From Heterotrichella gracilis (taxonomy: Eukaryota > Sar > Xanthophyceae > Tribonematales > Xanthonemataceae): a stretch of DNA of 64,000 nt. Position 1 is the stretch's first letter; the number at the start of each line of letters is the position of its first letter. The notes beneath the pieces were generated by a model. The model was not told where the DNA came from, searched no databases, and was given only the letters and a program-made list of their open reading frames with translations. A program made the position numbers and the translations under genes. The stretch lies in NCBI GenBank assembly GCA_032358255.1, contig JAULBX010030263.1:496001-560000 (forward strand), in the 5' to 3' direction. Shown here piece by piece: positions 9,561 to 19,378 of the stretch.

Positions 9561-10950
9561 TTTAACGCTTGTTTAAAGTGGATGGCGGGCCACAACTGTC
9601 CGCCCGCAGTACGGGAGGCACGGGATGCACCCAGGCCACTTCGGTGAAACGTGTGGTACTGGGGGGTGCGCACTGCAGGAGCTGGATGGGTGCCACCTAC
9701 CAGGTTGGTATGTCACCTATAAGGTTGGTTGTCAGGTTCACAAGTAAAGGGAGGCGTCGAGGTCGCGGCGCATGCAAGTTGAACTTGTGCATATGCATGC
9801 ATTGTGCCCACATGTGTACATGCCCATCGTTGACACCAACCTGCACGCCGATTTGCTTCCGGCGTGGGTACAGTGCGTCTATCCGAACAACGGCCAAGGC
9901 CATGCCTGCACTTGTCACGTGGACGGCAGGCCAACGACGGGTTGGAAGCGCACTTTCGCACTTCCCGATGCCATGCACGCTGAGCTCTTGCCGTTGGGCG
10001 AGTGGGTACAGAGCGTTTGCCGAGCAGTGGGCAACCATTGCGTATCCAAGCTCCCAACGCTGCAACATACAAGCTGCAAGTCGATGGCAAGACTTCGACG
10101 ATGCAGCACTTCGTAGAGAGTGCACCAGCCATGCTTGTGTTTGCACAAACACGGTTGCAGGGCTGAAACGTGTAGTACAGTAAATTGCCGAGCAGCGGGC
10201 AGACTTTACCGTACCACGCGCTCAACTCAGCGCAGCTGCAGCAGAGGGTACGTGTGGCAGGGAGACTCCAAACGGTACTGACACAGGGGATGATGGCAAC
10301 CAGTGGCGCCCTGTGCAGCCACACTCCACTTCCACGCTCCACCAGCACTCCCACACCCCTAGCACAACGTGGGAAAGCACCCCTGTTGAGCTGCAAGCAC
10401 CATGAGCGTGTGAACAGTGCACAGGACTCAGCAGCACTTCGTTCAGCAATCAAGACAGCCAAGGAGCACAACTTCTTTGAAATAGGACAGTGGCAGTCCC
10501 CTGCACAGCTGCAAGCCTGTTGCTCGTTGCTTGCTTGTTTGCACACTGCCACCAGCCCCTTGCCACCATCCCCCCACCCTGACCAGTTCACAGTTGGCAC
10601 CGGTTGGTACCACTGGCATGAGGGAGGTCCTGCCCAACAGGGTTGCCAAGCTGGTGATAGACAACCGAGGAAGGGGGGAAGGAGGAGCATTTGGCAAACC
10701 CTGCTGGGTGGAGACATTCCTGCCAGCTGTTGTGTTCCGACAGGTTTGTTTCCAGTGGTGAATGTGCAAACTCTTTTTAGGTTAAGGCACAGGTGATAAA
10801 CGCTAACAGGAACCAACACCACGCCCCTGGCCCGCTGTCATGGCCACCGCATCCACCTCTTGGAAGTCAAGCGCCCTAATCAATTCATACATCGTGACAG
10901 AGTTGTCGAAGCACTCAGCCAGCACACAAACGAGGCCACGCACCTCAGGT
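9560..10950 (+). pseudogene. Decayed coding stretch, family not recognised
   Basis: Protein-like pieces occur on the + strand in shifting frames: about 9815-10010 (LPDAMHAELLPLGEWVQS), 10045-10160 (YKLQVDGKTSTMQHFVES), 10620-10745 (REVLPNRVAKLVIDNRGRG) and 10845-10945 (HLLEVKRPNQFIHRD). LLEVKRP resembles the ExK part of PD-(D/E)XK nuclease folds, but that alone is weak. The frame changes between pieces and no start or stop organisation is visible, so this looks like a dead gene. A 369-codon open frame on the opposite strand (9713-10822) crosses the same DNA but has no domain-like features. Confidence 0.3.
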
Positions 10951-11049
10951 ATGCTGGATGAAGTGTGACCTGCCATGCACTACAACACCGGCATCGTCAC
11001 CGTTTCTACATTTGAGGCTCTGGCTGCTATTAATTCAGCTCCAAGTGCG

Positions 11050-11097
11050 ATCGCCAAATTGATTGCTGAGTTGCAACTCAGGAATCAATTTGGCGAT
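11050..11097. repeat. 48-bp near-perfect palindrome with no loop
   Basis: The 24-bp arms 11050-11073 and 11074-11097 are reverse complements except for one position. The outer parts are ATCGCCAAATTGATT and AATCAATTTGGCGAT and the centre is TTG/CAA. It ends 6 bp before the start of the TraB partial copy. Confidence 0.92.
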
Positions 11098-11103
11098 GAC
11101 CAT

Positions 11104-12031
11104 CTGTTGTGGCTGTGGTTGGCGAGAGCCACCTGCGGGGCATAGACTTCCTGTGGGGCAGTGGGCTGTGGGAGCGGCTGGTGGCAGGGGAGGATGTTAT
11201 GAGCGTGCCTGAGGAGGACTTCCACAACGAGACACCTGAGCAGCTGGCGGTGAAGCGGGCCATTCTGGACAGCGTGGTGGGTGGGCAAGCCCTGGGTTTT
11301 GAGAGAAACCTGGTGCAATAAATATTTTTAAAATGCTTATGTTTATTTGTGAATATTATTACGATTTAGAAAATAAGAGTAAAGTAAGTGGCTGGCATGT
11401 AGTGTACTTTGGTGGCGCAGACAAGGTGGTTGTTGGTAGTGGAAAGCCCTGTGGAAGTGCTGTTTGTGGCGTCGTGACCCTGCAAGCCCTACATAGCTGC
11501 ACTGCCCTCGTGTCAGCCTTGCGCAAAATCCCACTCTTACCCGAGCTGCCCCTTTCACCAACATCCTCCCTACATGTATAGAGGCATCATTGCAGCATCA
11601 TCACCCCTTGCCAAAACCAAAACCCTGACAGCCCCCCCCCTTTCCCCACGCGCGCATCCAGTGCCGTCCCGGGGTGTGCTAGCAACCCTTTCAAATACCC
11701 TAACCCCCAGGCCAATAACCCTAACATCCCCTCTCCCCCAGGTGCGCCTCCACTGCCGCCCCGAGGTGTGTCAGCTCATGGCCGCAACCCTGGGCCCCGT
11801 GGCCTCCGACCACATGGACGCCTACACGCTGTGTCACGAGCTGTACGGCACCCCGCGCATGCTCATGGCTGCGCTGGCCAGGGAGGTGCTTGGGCAGGTG
11901 TGCGTGGGGAGGGAGTGCGACATGTGGGATGTGCTGGAGCCCCTGCGGGGGTGCGGCCGGTGAACGGGGGCAGGGGGTTCTGTGAGGAGCTGATTGTTGA
12001 GCTGCGGGGGCTGCACTTTGAGCTGGGCTGA
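11104..12031 (+). pseudogene. Truncated, frameshifted copy of TraB exons 4 and 5
   Basis: 11104-11277 repeats exon 4 (VVAVVGESHLRGIDFLW, with GS in place of ES next to it) and 11751-12031 repeats exon 5, both very close to 3850-4022 and 4342-4632. Exons 1-3 are absent, so the first GX2H motif is missing. Exon 5 has lost one G in the run at 11946-11950 (five Gs against six at 4556-4561), which shifts the frame before the conserved end. The intron and its C-rich acceptor are kept, so this was a DNA copy and not a retrocopy. The downstream flank is also copied, to about 12.3 kb. The acceptor side holds a third, worn copy of the exon 5 start at about 11650-11690. Confidence 0.9.
11644..11790 (+). 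repeat. Worn tandem duplicate of the exon 5 start inside the TraB copy
   Basis: GCGCATCCAGTGCCGTCCC followed by GGGGTGTGCTAGCA (about 11652-11686) repeats, with changes, the exon 5 start at 11751 (GTGCGCCTCCACTGCCGCCC, then GAGGTGTGTCAGC). The period is roughly 95 bp and the acceptor tract is included. Confidence 0.65.
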
Positions 12032-12339
12032 GGGGAGGCGGGGAGGGGGAGGGGGTGGTTGCACGGTGTGGGCCAGCATGGGTCACCCCCCGTGCCTTCA
12101 TCTGCATCCTGCCTAGGGAATGGCTTTCTTGAATCCCTTGTGTATCATTGTGCAAACCGGTGGTAGCATTTACTTGGTGAGCCACAGCGTCTGGCGACTA
12201 CTGGCTTAGTTGATAGAGAATATGGTCATCATGGTGATTTCCCATGATTCCTTACGTATTGTACTGCATGGTTATTGCTAAAGCAGTGCCTTTTTGTTTC
12301 AAAAACCTCTTCTTTTCCTTTGAATTTTAAATTTTAATA

Positions 12340-12960
12340 ATGACAATGTCATGCCTTAGACTACATAAACCGCTGTAGCTACGCATATGTACATGAACCT
12401 GTAACAATTGTCATTGCAATGAACAAGTGAAATTTTTTCCAGCCGCTGAGTCGGGCTGAGGACTCCTTGGCAAAATTCCATTAATGATTATCAAGGCCAT
12501 TGACGGTGGCCACAACTTGGCACGGTGCACTGGGTCACCCACAATGGTCTGCAAACTGGAGTTGACAACGTGCATCCGAAAGAAAGAAAGAGAGAAAACG
12601 CCCACAGGTGCCTCATGCAGACATCACTGAAACATGTCTGCGATCATGTCTTCACATGACATGACTCATTGCTAATGGCCACTGCCGGCAATGGTGCATC
12701 ATGAGCACTGCTGTGATATTGCATTAAAAACGAGGTCAGGCAATTTGTTTGAAAGTTCAGCTGAATGATTGTCAGATTCAATCATTGATACGGTGGAACC
12801 CAAACTAAACTCGAGAGCAAGTGCAAGGAACGACGCTGGCCCTTGGCCCAGATGGCGGCGCTGCACTCTGTGACATCAATTGTAACAACAGTATGATAGT
12901 ATCCTCTGCCACGCTGAGCCACAGCGGTTTATGCTAGCCAATGGATTAATTCCGTAACCC
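12340..12960. other. No gene seen
   Basis: AT-richer non-coding DNA after the end of the duplicated TraB flank. I see no exon, RNA gene or clear repeat. Confidence 0.5.
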
Positions 12961-12977
12961 CCCCCGCCCCTTCCAGG

Positions 12978-13556
12978 TGCTGCTCAACCCACACACGTTT
13001 CCCAATGCGCTGCCTCCGGGGTACTGGCTGAGCTACCAATCTGCAGGCACGTGTGGCTGGTCACCCTCCACCCGCCCCCTCCTCCGCCGCACGCGCCTCC
13101 CTGCACGCCTGTTTGATCTGAGACCAGTGCGCATGCTGGCACTCGTCCCGCAGTACCACACCAGCCTTCACTGGCACTTGCACAGGGCAACGGCCCCACC
13201 CGCCGCCACCCCACGATTGCTGCAAATCCTCTCCTTCTTTTTCTTCTTCCCTTTCTTCTCCTTCTCCCCTTGCTGCATTCTGACACTACACCCTGTGCTG
13301 CCACCAGACCCTTCTGCAGCAGTGGGCAGAGGTTGGTGTGGAGGATGGCTGTCGGCTGCGGATGCAGACTTGGACACGCCTGCTGCCTCCCTGTCATATG
13401 CCACTGCAGTGGGTGGGGCTAGGGTGGTTGAGGGAGACGTCGCCTGCCTGCTGGTGGTGGCCCTGCTGGGGCTGGGTGCAGGTGTCTGGTCCATATCACC
13501 TGCCTGCGGGTACTGCGTCTGTGTGCCCTCCTGCTGTAGGGCACGACATGGGTGAA
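12978..13556 (+). other. Possible exon or gene remnant, unrecognised
   Basis: A C-rich tract ending in CTTCCAG (about 12969-12977) resembles acceptors elsewhere in the window. It is followed by an open frame beginning VLLNPHTFPNALPPGYWLSY and running to 13555. After the first 25 codons the composition becomes low-complexity (a run of F, S and P at about 13228-13270). Only the first part, with a possible donor near 13046, looks coding. No partner exon is seen on either side. Confidence 0.25.
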
Positions 13557-15115
13557 AAACAATTGTGAAAAAAACTTGTTGACCATGGCAGCCATGTTGC
13601 ATACATGTTACAGAAAGACAAAGGTTGAGGCTATACCTTGCACAGTGCTGCACATTGCCTTGTTTCAGTAAACAAATCCTCAATATATTGTGCAGCAGTG
13701 TGCAAGTGACATCAATGCATGCACGGCAAGCAAATATGGCACAGGACAGCCGTTAAACCTGCACAGGTTGGCCTGTAACGGCTGGGCATGTGCCCTTCCA
13801 GTGGATCAGTGCCAGTCAAGATAACCACCAGTCCACCAACAAACTGGCCGTGCTGATGGGATTTAATATGCAACTTCCATGGATATTGTTACACGGCCAC
13901 CATACGTCACTGCATTGCCCGGCTGATGGGCCATTGATCTACCAACAGAATGCATAAGCACTACTACGCACATGGTTACACTGGTGCAGCTACGGCATGT
14001 CAAGTTGGAGTCAGAACGCATGCCAGGAGATCTATATAGAGGTCCGCAGTGAAGAGGGTGCGTCACTCAGCCCAAACCTTTTGTGTATCTTGCAGGTTGC
14101 AAACAGTATCTTTGAGACTGTTAGAAAAGCTGAACCACGGTTGTACAGCCCATCGCCAAAATAGAGTGTTTCTTTAACAAATGGTTTAATAATGCAGTTA
14201 TGTAAATGTAAACAGTACTGCCCCACAGGGATGCATCCACCGATAGTTGCCAAGCACCAGGCACTCCTGTCCAACACAGTACGCTGCCACGGTAATAATA
14301 TAATGCTCAACAATGATTTTGTGACCATGGTTTGCAACACCACTGCAGTTCCTTCCAGACTGGCAGGTGCCAATTGTGACAAAGCCGCTCTCAGCAGCTG
14401 TTTTAACCAGATGGGGTTAGCATTCAACTGAACCAGAGTAGTAGGTCGACCTGATCAGGTAGAAAATTACAGTGCTGTCAAAAACAACAGCGGTACCTCT
14501 GTGCATTACCTTGCCCAATACATAGCAGCTGCTGGCAATACGCATCCAACTTAATACATTGCTTTCTAAAAACATATTAAATCAAAGCAGTACCTGGAAC
14601 TGCCCACAACCATCACACCGGTACGTGCAGCACTACCATCGGCATACTATCACCGACGGTCTTGACAAAATTAAGCGGCCAGCGCTGCAGTCAGTGGCAA
14701 CCCAACAATACCAAGTCCTGATTGTACCTTCCGCCTTGTTGACAGTCGCACTACATTAGACTGTGTTCAACGCTATGATAGCCCTTTGGAAGTGTAAATC
14801 TGTCAAAATAACAACCTTGTGGGCAACAACGGTGTATATCAGGCACGCGTCTGTGATTGCACAATCCATCCATATACGCAAAGGTCCCCAAGCAGCACCA
14901 CCAAGCACCACCCCAGGAAGGACCTGGAGCAACCACCATGTACCTACTGCTCTTTACTCCTCATCATCACACTTCTCCCCCCCAAGAGGTCCCAAACACC
15001 ACACACCAGCGATGTTCCTGCCTGGGCCCAACCCAGACCTCAGTTGCGGCAGTACACACAGCCATCGTCCACATACCCTAGAAACCCTCCTTCGAACCCT
15101 TTGCTAGGGTTTTCC
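13557..15115. other. No gene seen
   Basis: Mixed-composition DNA between the 13-kb remnant and the 3' end of the rhodanese gene. No coding piece, RNA gene or long repeat was recognised. Confidence 0.5.
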
Positions 15116-18100
15116 TCAGAAGCCTGGTGGCGGCGTGAACACGTAGCCCTTGTCCATCAGCTCAAAGCCTGCGCCTGTGGAGTGGATGCCTGTGCTGTCG
15201 CCATCGTGTGTGTAGGCCTCGGTGTAGCCGTCATGGCGCCTGCGGGTGGGGGGGTGGAAGGTGAGGGAGTGGCGGGGCAGTGGCGGGGCATGCAGACCCC
15301 ATGACTCGTATGTGTATGCCAAGGCCAACAGACTGAGTCACGCAAGGTTCATATTGCGCAAGCCATCCACCCGCCCTTGCTCCAGGTCCATTTGCCCACT
15401 TCCCCATGCCAGCGGCAGCACCCTCCACGTCCCACCCAATCTGGCATGGCATTCCATTCATGCAATACAACCCCCACAGCAACTACCACCACCAGGGGAA
15501 TCAACGGTACCTAGATGCTCCGTGAACCCATCCATCCATCCACCCGCCCGCCCCTCACCTTTGTTATCCCAGACTCACAACCATTAATATACCCATTGCC
15601 GCACCACCACCACCACCCGCGCCCCCTCACCTGCGCATGAGGTTGTTGTCCCTAAACCCTAAACTCTACACCCTACACCCACCTGCGCATGAGCTTGTTG
15701 TCCCACACCCTGAACCAGTTGTAGTACCCCCCCTTGAGGCCCACCAGGGTGGTGTAGCCCGCCTCGTCCAGCGCCTCCAGCGCATCAATGGAGTACTGGG
15801 TGCCATTGGAGCAGGCCACCAGCAGGGGGGTGTCAAGGTCGGGGTAGCGCTTGCGGACCTGCGGAGGGGAGGGGAGGGCCAGACAGGGTGAGGGCGCAGG
15901 CAAATTGGGAAATCTGGTGGGACTGAAGTAGACTAGGGAGGCCTATGGACAAATTGTGGTAGGGATGGGTGCATGCGCTTGGGAGAGGTGTGCGTATCGC
16001 GGAGAGATGCAGGCTGGGCAATGTGATGTGCTATGATGTAATGTGGGCCATTCGAGGGTGAGGTTTGGAAGGCATCCTCAGGCACAGCCATGCATGTGAA
16101 TGTGTCGAGCCAGGCCTCAACTACCATGATACTGTCTGGTGGGGTTGTCCAATTAACGACCCCGACAAATGGACAACCCCATCATCCACGCATGCCCATC
16201 GCGCACAGCCGCTACACACCCTTCACAGCTGCTACAACAACACCCTATCCACCAAGGTAGAAGCAAGTGCCTTGGCTGTTGCTGTGCGCAATGCCTGAAT
16301 TCTAATCATGCACCTGAACTTGCGACAAATGCGACCCGCCAACTAGGTTTATGACGTTCAATGGGTTTGCCCTAGGATTGTCTACGTACCATTGCGACGA
16401 AGTCGGGGTTGTCCTCACGCACAATGACCTGCAAGGTGGAGGAACAGGATTTGTGAGAAGGGAGGCCAAAGACCAAGCTGGTGGTGAGTGTGGAGAAAAC
16501 CTCTCCGCGCCCTCCTTAATGCATCACATGCTGGCGTTGTGGCGGGGCCGTGCTGGAGCTCAGCAACCTTGGTGCACCTGGGTTGAACCCTAGCCAGAGT
16601 GTTGTTGCTGTGCTGCTGTGGCGTGGAGGAAGCAGCGCATGACCCCTCTGCCCTCCCTCGTGTTTCCGTCAGGGACAACCATGCCCTGCCGCATGTGACA
16701 TATCAGCGCATGCTGTGTGCTGCTTCCCACGGGTGCTAAGTTGCCTTTGGCTGACTTCCTTGCATCCAGGAAACAACCCCCTGCCTCCCGCCCGCTGCCC
16801 TCCCACCAACACAACACACCACCTCCGCTGTTCCCTGCCTACTAAGGGCAAAATTACCCCTTCCTGCCCTCCCCTGCCCTCACCTTCTTGTTCTCCTCTG
16901 CCTTGTACACCTTCTTTGCGTTGACGATGGGTATGTTCACGCTCCCCTTCACCTTGCCCACCTCATCCAGCTCCAGCTTTGGCCGCACGTCAAGGTACAC
17001 GTAGCCAAGCTCAGAGAACAGGACCTGGGGGAGGATGGAAAACCTTACTACTATGTAATGACTTGAAAACACACAAATAGTCGTTGTACATTCCCATGTG
17101 ATATAGGAAGTCAGCTTTCCTACAAGTTCATGGTACCACAGGTTATATTGAAGTCTACCCTTGTGTTGCGCGCTCACGAATATTCCGCACCCGCTTGTTC
17201 CAGCGCCACCATGCCTGCTAAGGTTTGAGCCTCGAGGGGGCCACAGGGGTTCAGAGGCGAAGCACACACCAATGCCCTTCATAAGACACTCCAGCTGGGT
17301 GTACACTGCACCCACACCCCAGGTGACCAAAGAGGAGTCCTACTGGGGGCGATCCCTACCCAGATGCTGAGACAAAGCCCTACCGAGGGCGCTCAGGCTG
17401 GGAGGGAAGCACCTGGTAGAATTACAAAGGCAACCGGGGCATACTCCTGAAAAAACCTCCACCCTCCCCCTCCTACACTCACCCTGGCCTCCTCTGGGTC
17501 TGCCACCCCGTCCATGGGGAACCTGGAGGCTACATCCTCGATGAAGCGGGGCTCGGGCCACTGGGGGATGTACAGGTCCTCCTCCACCTCCTCGTCGTAG
17601 TAGCCGCGGGCAAGCAGGGAGGGGCGGGGGGCGGGGGCGGCGGAGCCGAAGGCGGACCTGCGGAGGAGAGGGTTGGTGATGTCAGCAGGGGGGCGGGGAG
17701 GGTGGTGGGCGGTGGGCGGTGGGAGGGAGTAGGGACGGAGTGCATTCGCTGGTGGCGGAGCAGGGTTGGCATTGGCGTGGGTTTTGCGCAAGGCGGGGAG
17801 ATGGCACGTGTGTGCCCTGACACAGGGCTGCACTGTCCTGTGCCCTAGTAGAGGGTTTCTGAGGAGTACTTCCACAGCTAGTTGCCCGGGTGCTGCTGCG
17901 GGGTAGGGGCATAGGCCCAGGCATAGGGTGTGCCCTGAGGAAGGGTATATCAGCACCAGCACACGGCTTGCAAAGGAAAGAGCTGGTGTTGCAGCCTGGC
18001 TCCTGAGAACTGCTAACCTTGGGCTGTACTGCTGGAACGCATGGCCATACTAACACGATGTCAGGGGTAAGGCAACAGTGTGTCAAAACCCAACTTGGGG

Positions 18101-18495
18101 CTGCCACGGCAAGCATGGGGGAACGGACGTGGGTATTTCAAGCGTGCACAGTGCTAGCTAGAGAGTGTGACCTCCTGTTGTAGGAGTTTGGGAACGAAGC
18201 TGCCAGAAGGTTTACCCAGCGGGTGTGCACATGACCAACCTCCCTCCCCACAACCCCTCCCGTTCCAAGCACAGTACTTCAGAAACTCACCCCCGGCACA
18301 CCGCTCTGCGCACACGGCACAGAGAGGACCAAGGCTAGGTGGATATGCATGAGTTTGGGTGGGGGGCGTGTGCACCCACCTCAGGCTCTTCAGGGGCGCA
18401 CGGGAGGAGGCAGGGGCGGAGGCGCAGCGCCTAGCGCCAGCTGACAGAGCCGGCCAGGCCGCGACGGGCATGGAGGCGATTTGAGCGAACGCCAT
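15116..18495 (-). CDS. Plastid-type rhodanese-like domain protein
   Basis: Six exons on the minus strand join in phase: 18495-18380, 17657-17483, 17024-16884, 16428-16390 (a 39-nt microexon), 15858-15683 and 15239-15116, about 256 residues. The first about 50 residues (MAFAQIASMPVAAWPALSAG, then Ser/Arg/Ala-rich) look like a plastid transit peptide. The rhodanese fold follows, with GYVYLDVRPKLELDEVGKVK, then the active-site loop LLVACSNGTQYS and the helix after it. The catalytic Cys is present, but the loop has CSNGTQYS and not the CRxGxR of classic sulfurtransferases, so sulfur transfer is uncertain. The C-terminal tail ends in FTPPPGF. I cannot assign it to a numbered STR family. The exon 5 end is duplicated in the following intron. 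Confidence 0.85.
15627..15706 (-). repeat. Tandem duplication of rhodanese exon 5 end plus donor (period 52)
   Basis: About 24 bp (on the + strand CACCTGCGCATGAG followed by TTGTTGTCC) occurs at 15628-15650 and 15680-15702. On the minus strand this is the last codons of exon 5 with the donor. The donor after 15683 is used because read-through meets a stop. The second copy lies in the intron, separated from the first by CCCTAAACCCTAAAC. Confidence 0.8.
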
Positions 18496-18857
18496 TGTCG
18501 CTGTGCTTATGTGCACACTTGCCCCTGGGAAAGAGGGAGTGATACGCTGCCACACCGGTAGGGCCCGAGCCACGCAAGTTACGCAGTTGCAAGCCGCGAA
18601 TACGCTTAGCGAGTAGACTAGCAGTATTTGCGGCGATGTGTTGCTTTTCATGACGCAATGCGGGTGCGTTTCCACTGGGTGGTTCACCGCAGCCACGAGA
18701 AGCCAAAATGGCGGGAGATCTGATCCACTCGTTTGCAAATTCTGGGATTTTAGGGTTTTGGGGCACTGAACTCACCCTAATTTAGGGCTTATTGCCCCAC
18801 AGGAAAAACTTCAAGTAATTTGCACCATTTTGGCCACTATTGGTGGTGCTGCAACAG

Positions 18858-18858
<1 letters not shown>

Positions 18859-18892
<34 letters not shown>
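18859..18892. repeat. (TG)n microsatellite, about 17 units
   Basis: An uninterrupted TG run, 360 bp upstream of the rhodanese start. Confidence 0.95.
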
Positions 18893-18894
<2 letters not shown>

Positions 18895-18960
18895 GGAGTG
18901 CTATTGCAAAAGGAGCGGGAGGATAGTCAGCGCTGTAGTCGAATATTCGTGTATTTACAA

Positions 18961-19065
18961 TGCACCAGATCTGCCTTACCCAGAAGGACAAAAGAAAGGA
19001 AGGAAACGCCCGCAGGCGGATCTGGTGCACTGTCCGGCAAAAGAAAGGAAGGGAACGCCCATAGG
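18961..19065. repeat. 15-bp inverted repeat overlapping a 47-bp tandem repeat
   Basis: TGCACCAGATCTGCC (18961-18975) and GGCGGATCTGGTGCA (19015-19029) are reverse complements with one mismatch, which becomes G-U in RNA. The loop segment with AAAAGAAAGGAAGG and AACGCCC recurs right after the right arm (about 19039-19063). Confidence 0.8.
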
Positions 19066-19378
19066 AAAAGCACAAAGTGAGTCACTACCATTTCTGATCC
19101 ACCATGAATATTTCGAGAAACGACAACTAAAGTGACATCAAAGGGTGTGGCGCAGCTATATCAACTGCAGTCAGGTGACAATCATCCTGGCCGAAGATGA
19201 AGCTATCCTAAGCAATAAGGCCCTCCCACAAGAAAAACTCAGTGTCCACCCTGGGGCAGTTGCAGCACATGTGCGCTTCCTTGCTTTTGTCAGCCTCGCG
19301 GGATTGGATTACAACTGAAGACAACCATGCGCGCCTGCAACATTCTCCACACACCCTACGCTAGGGTCAGCGTCCCCC

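Larger units (their letters stand above)
18496..19378. other. Rhodanese promoter region and intergenic DNA
   Basis: This lies between the rhodanese start and the DedA 3' end, both minus strand. It contains a (GT)n run, a 15-bp inverted repeat and a short direct repeat, listed separately. No gene seen. Confidence 0.6.

Noticed and set aside
9713-10822. 369-codon open frame on the minus strand, the longest unassigned frame after the F-box gene
   Set aside because: Cys/Trp/Ser-rich composition with no domain or membrane pattern, and it overlaps better protein-like pieces on the other strand. Long chance frames are expected in GC-rich DNA.
18859-18892. (TG)n run as a regulatory Z-DNA element of the rhodanese gene
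   Set aside because: It is a plain microsatellite. Nothing in the sequence ties it to regulation.
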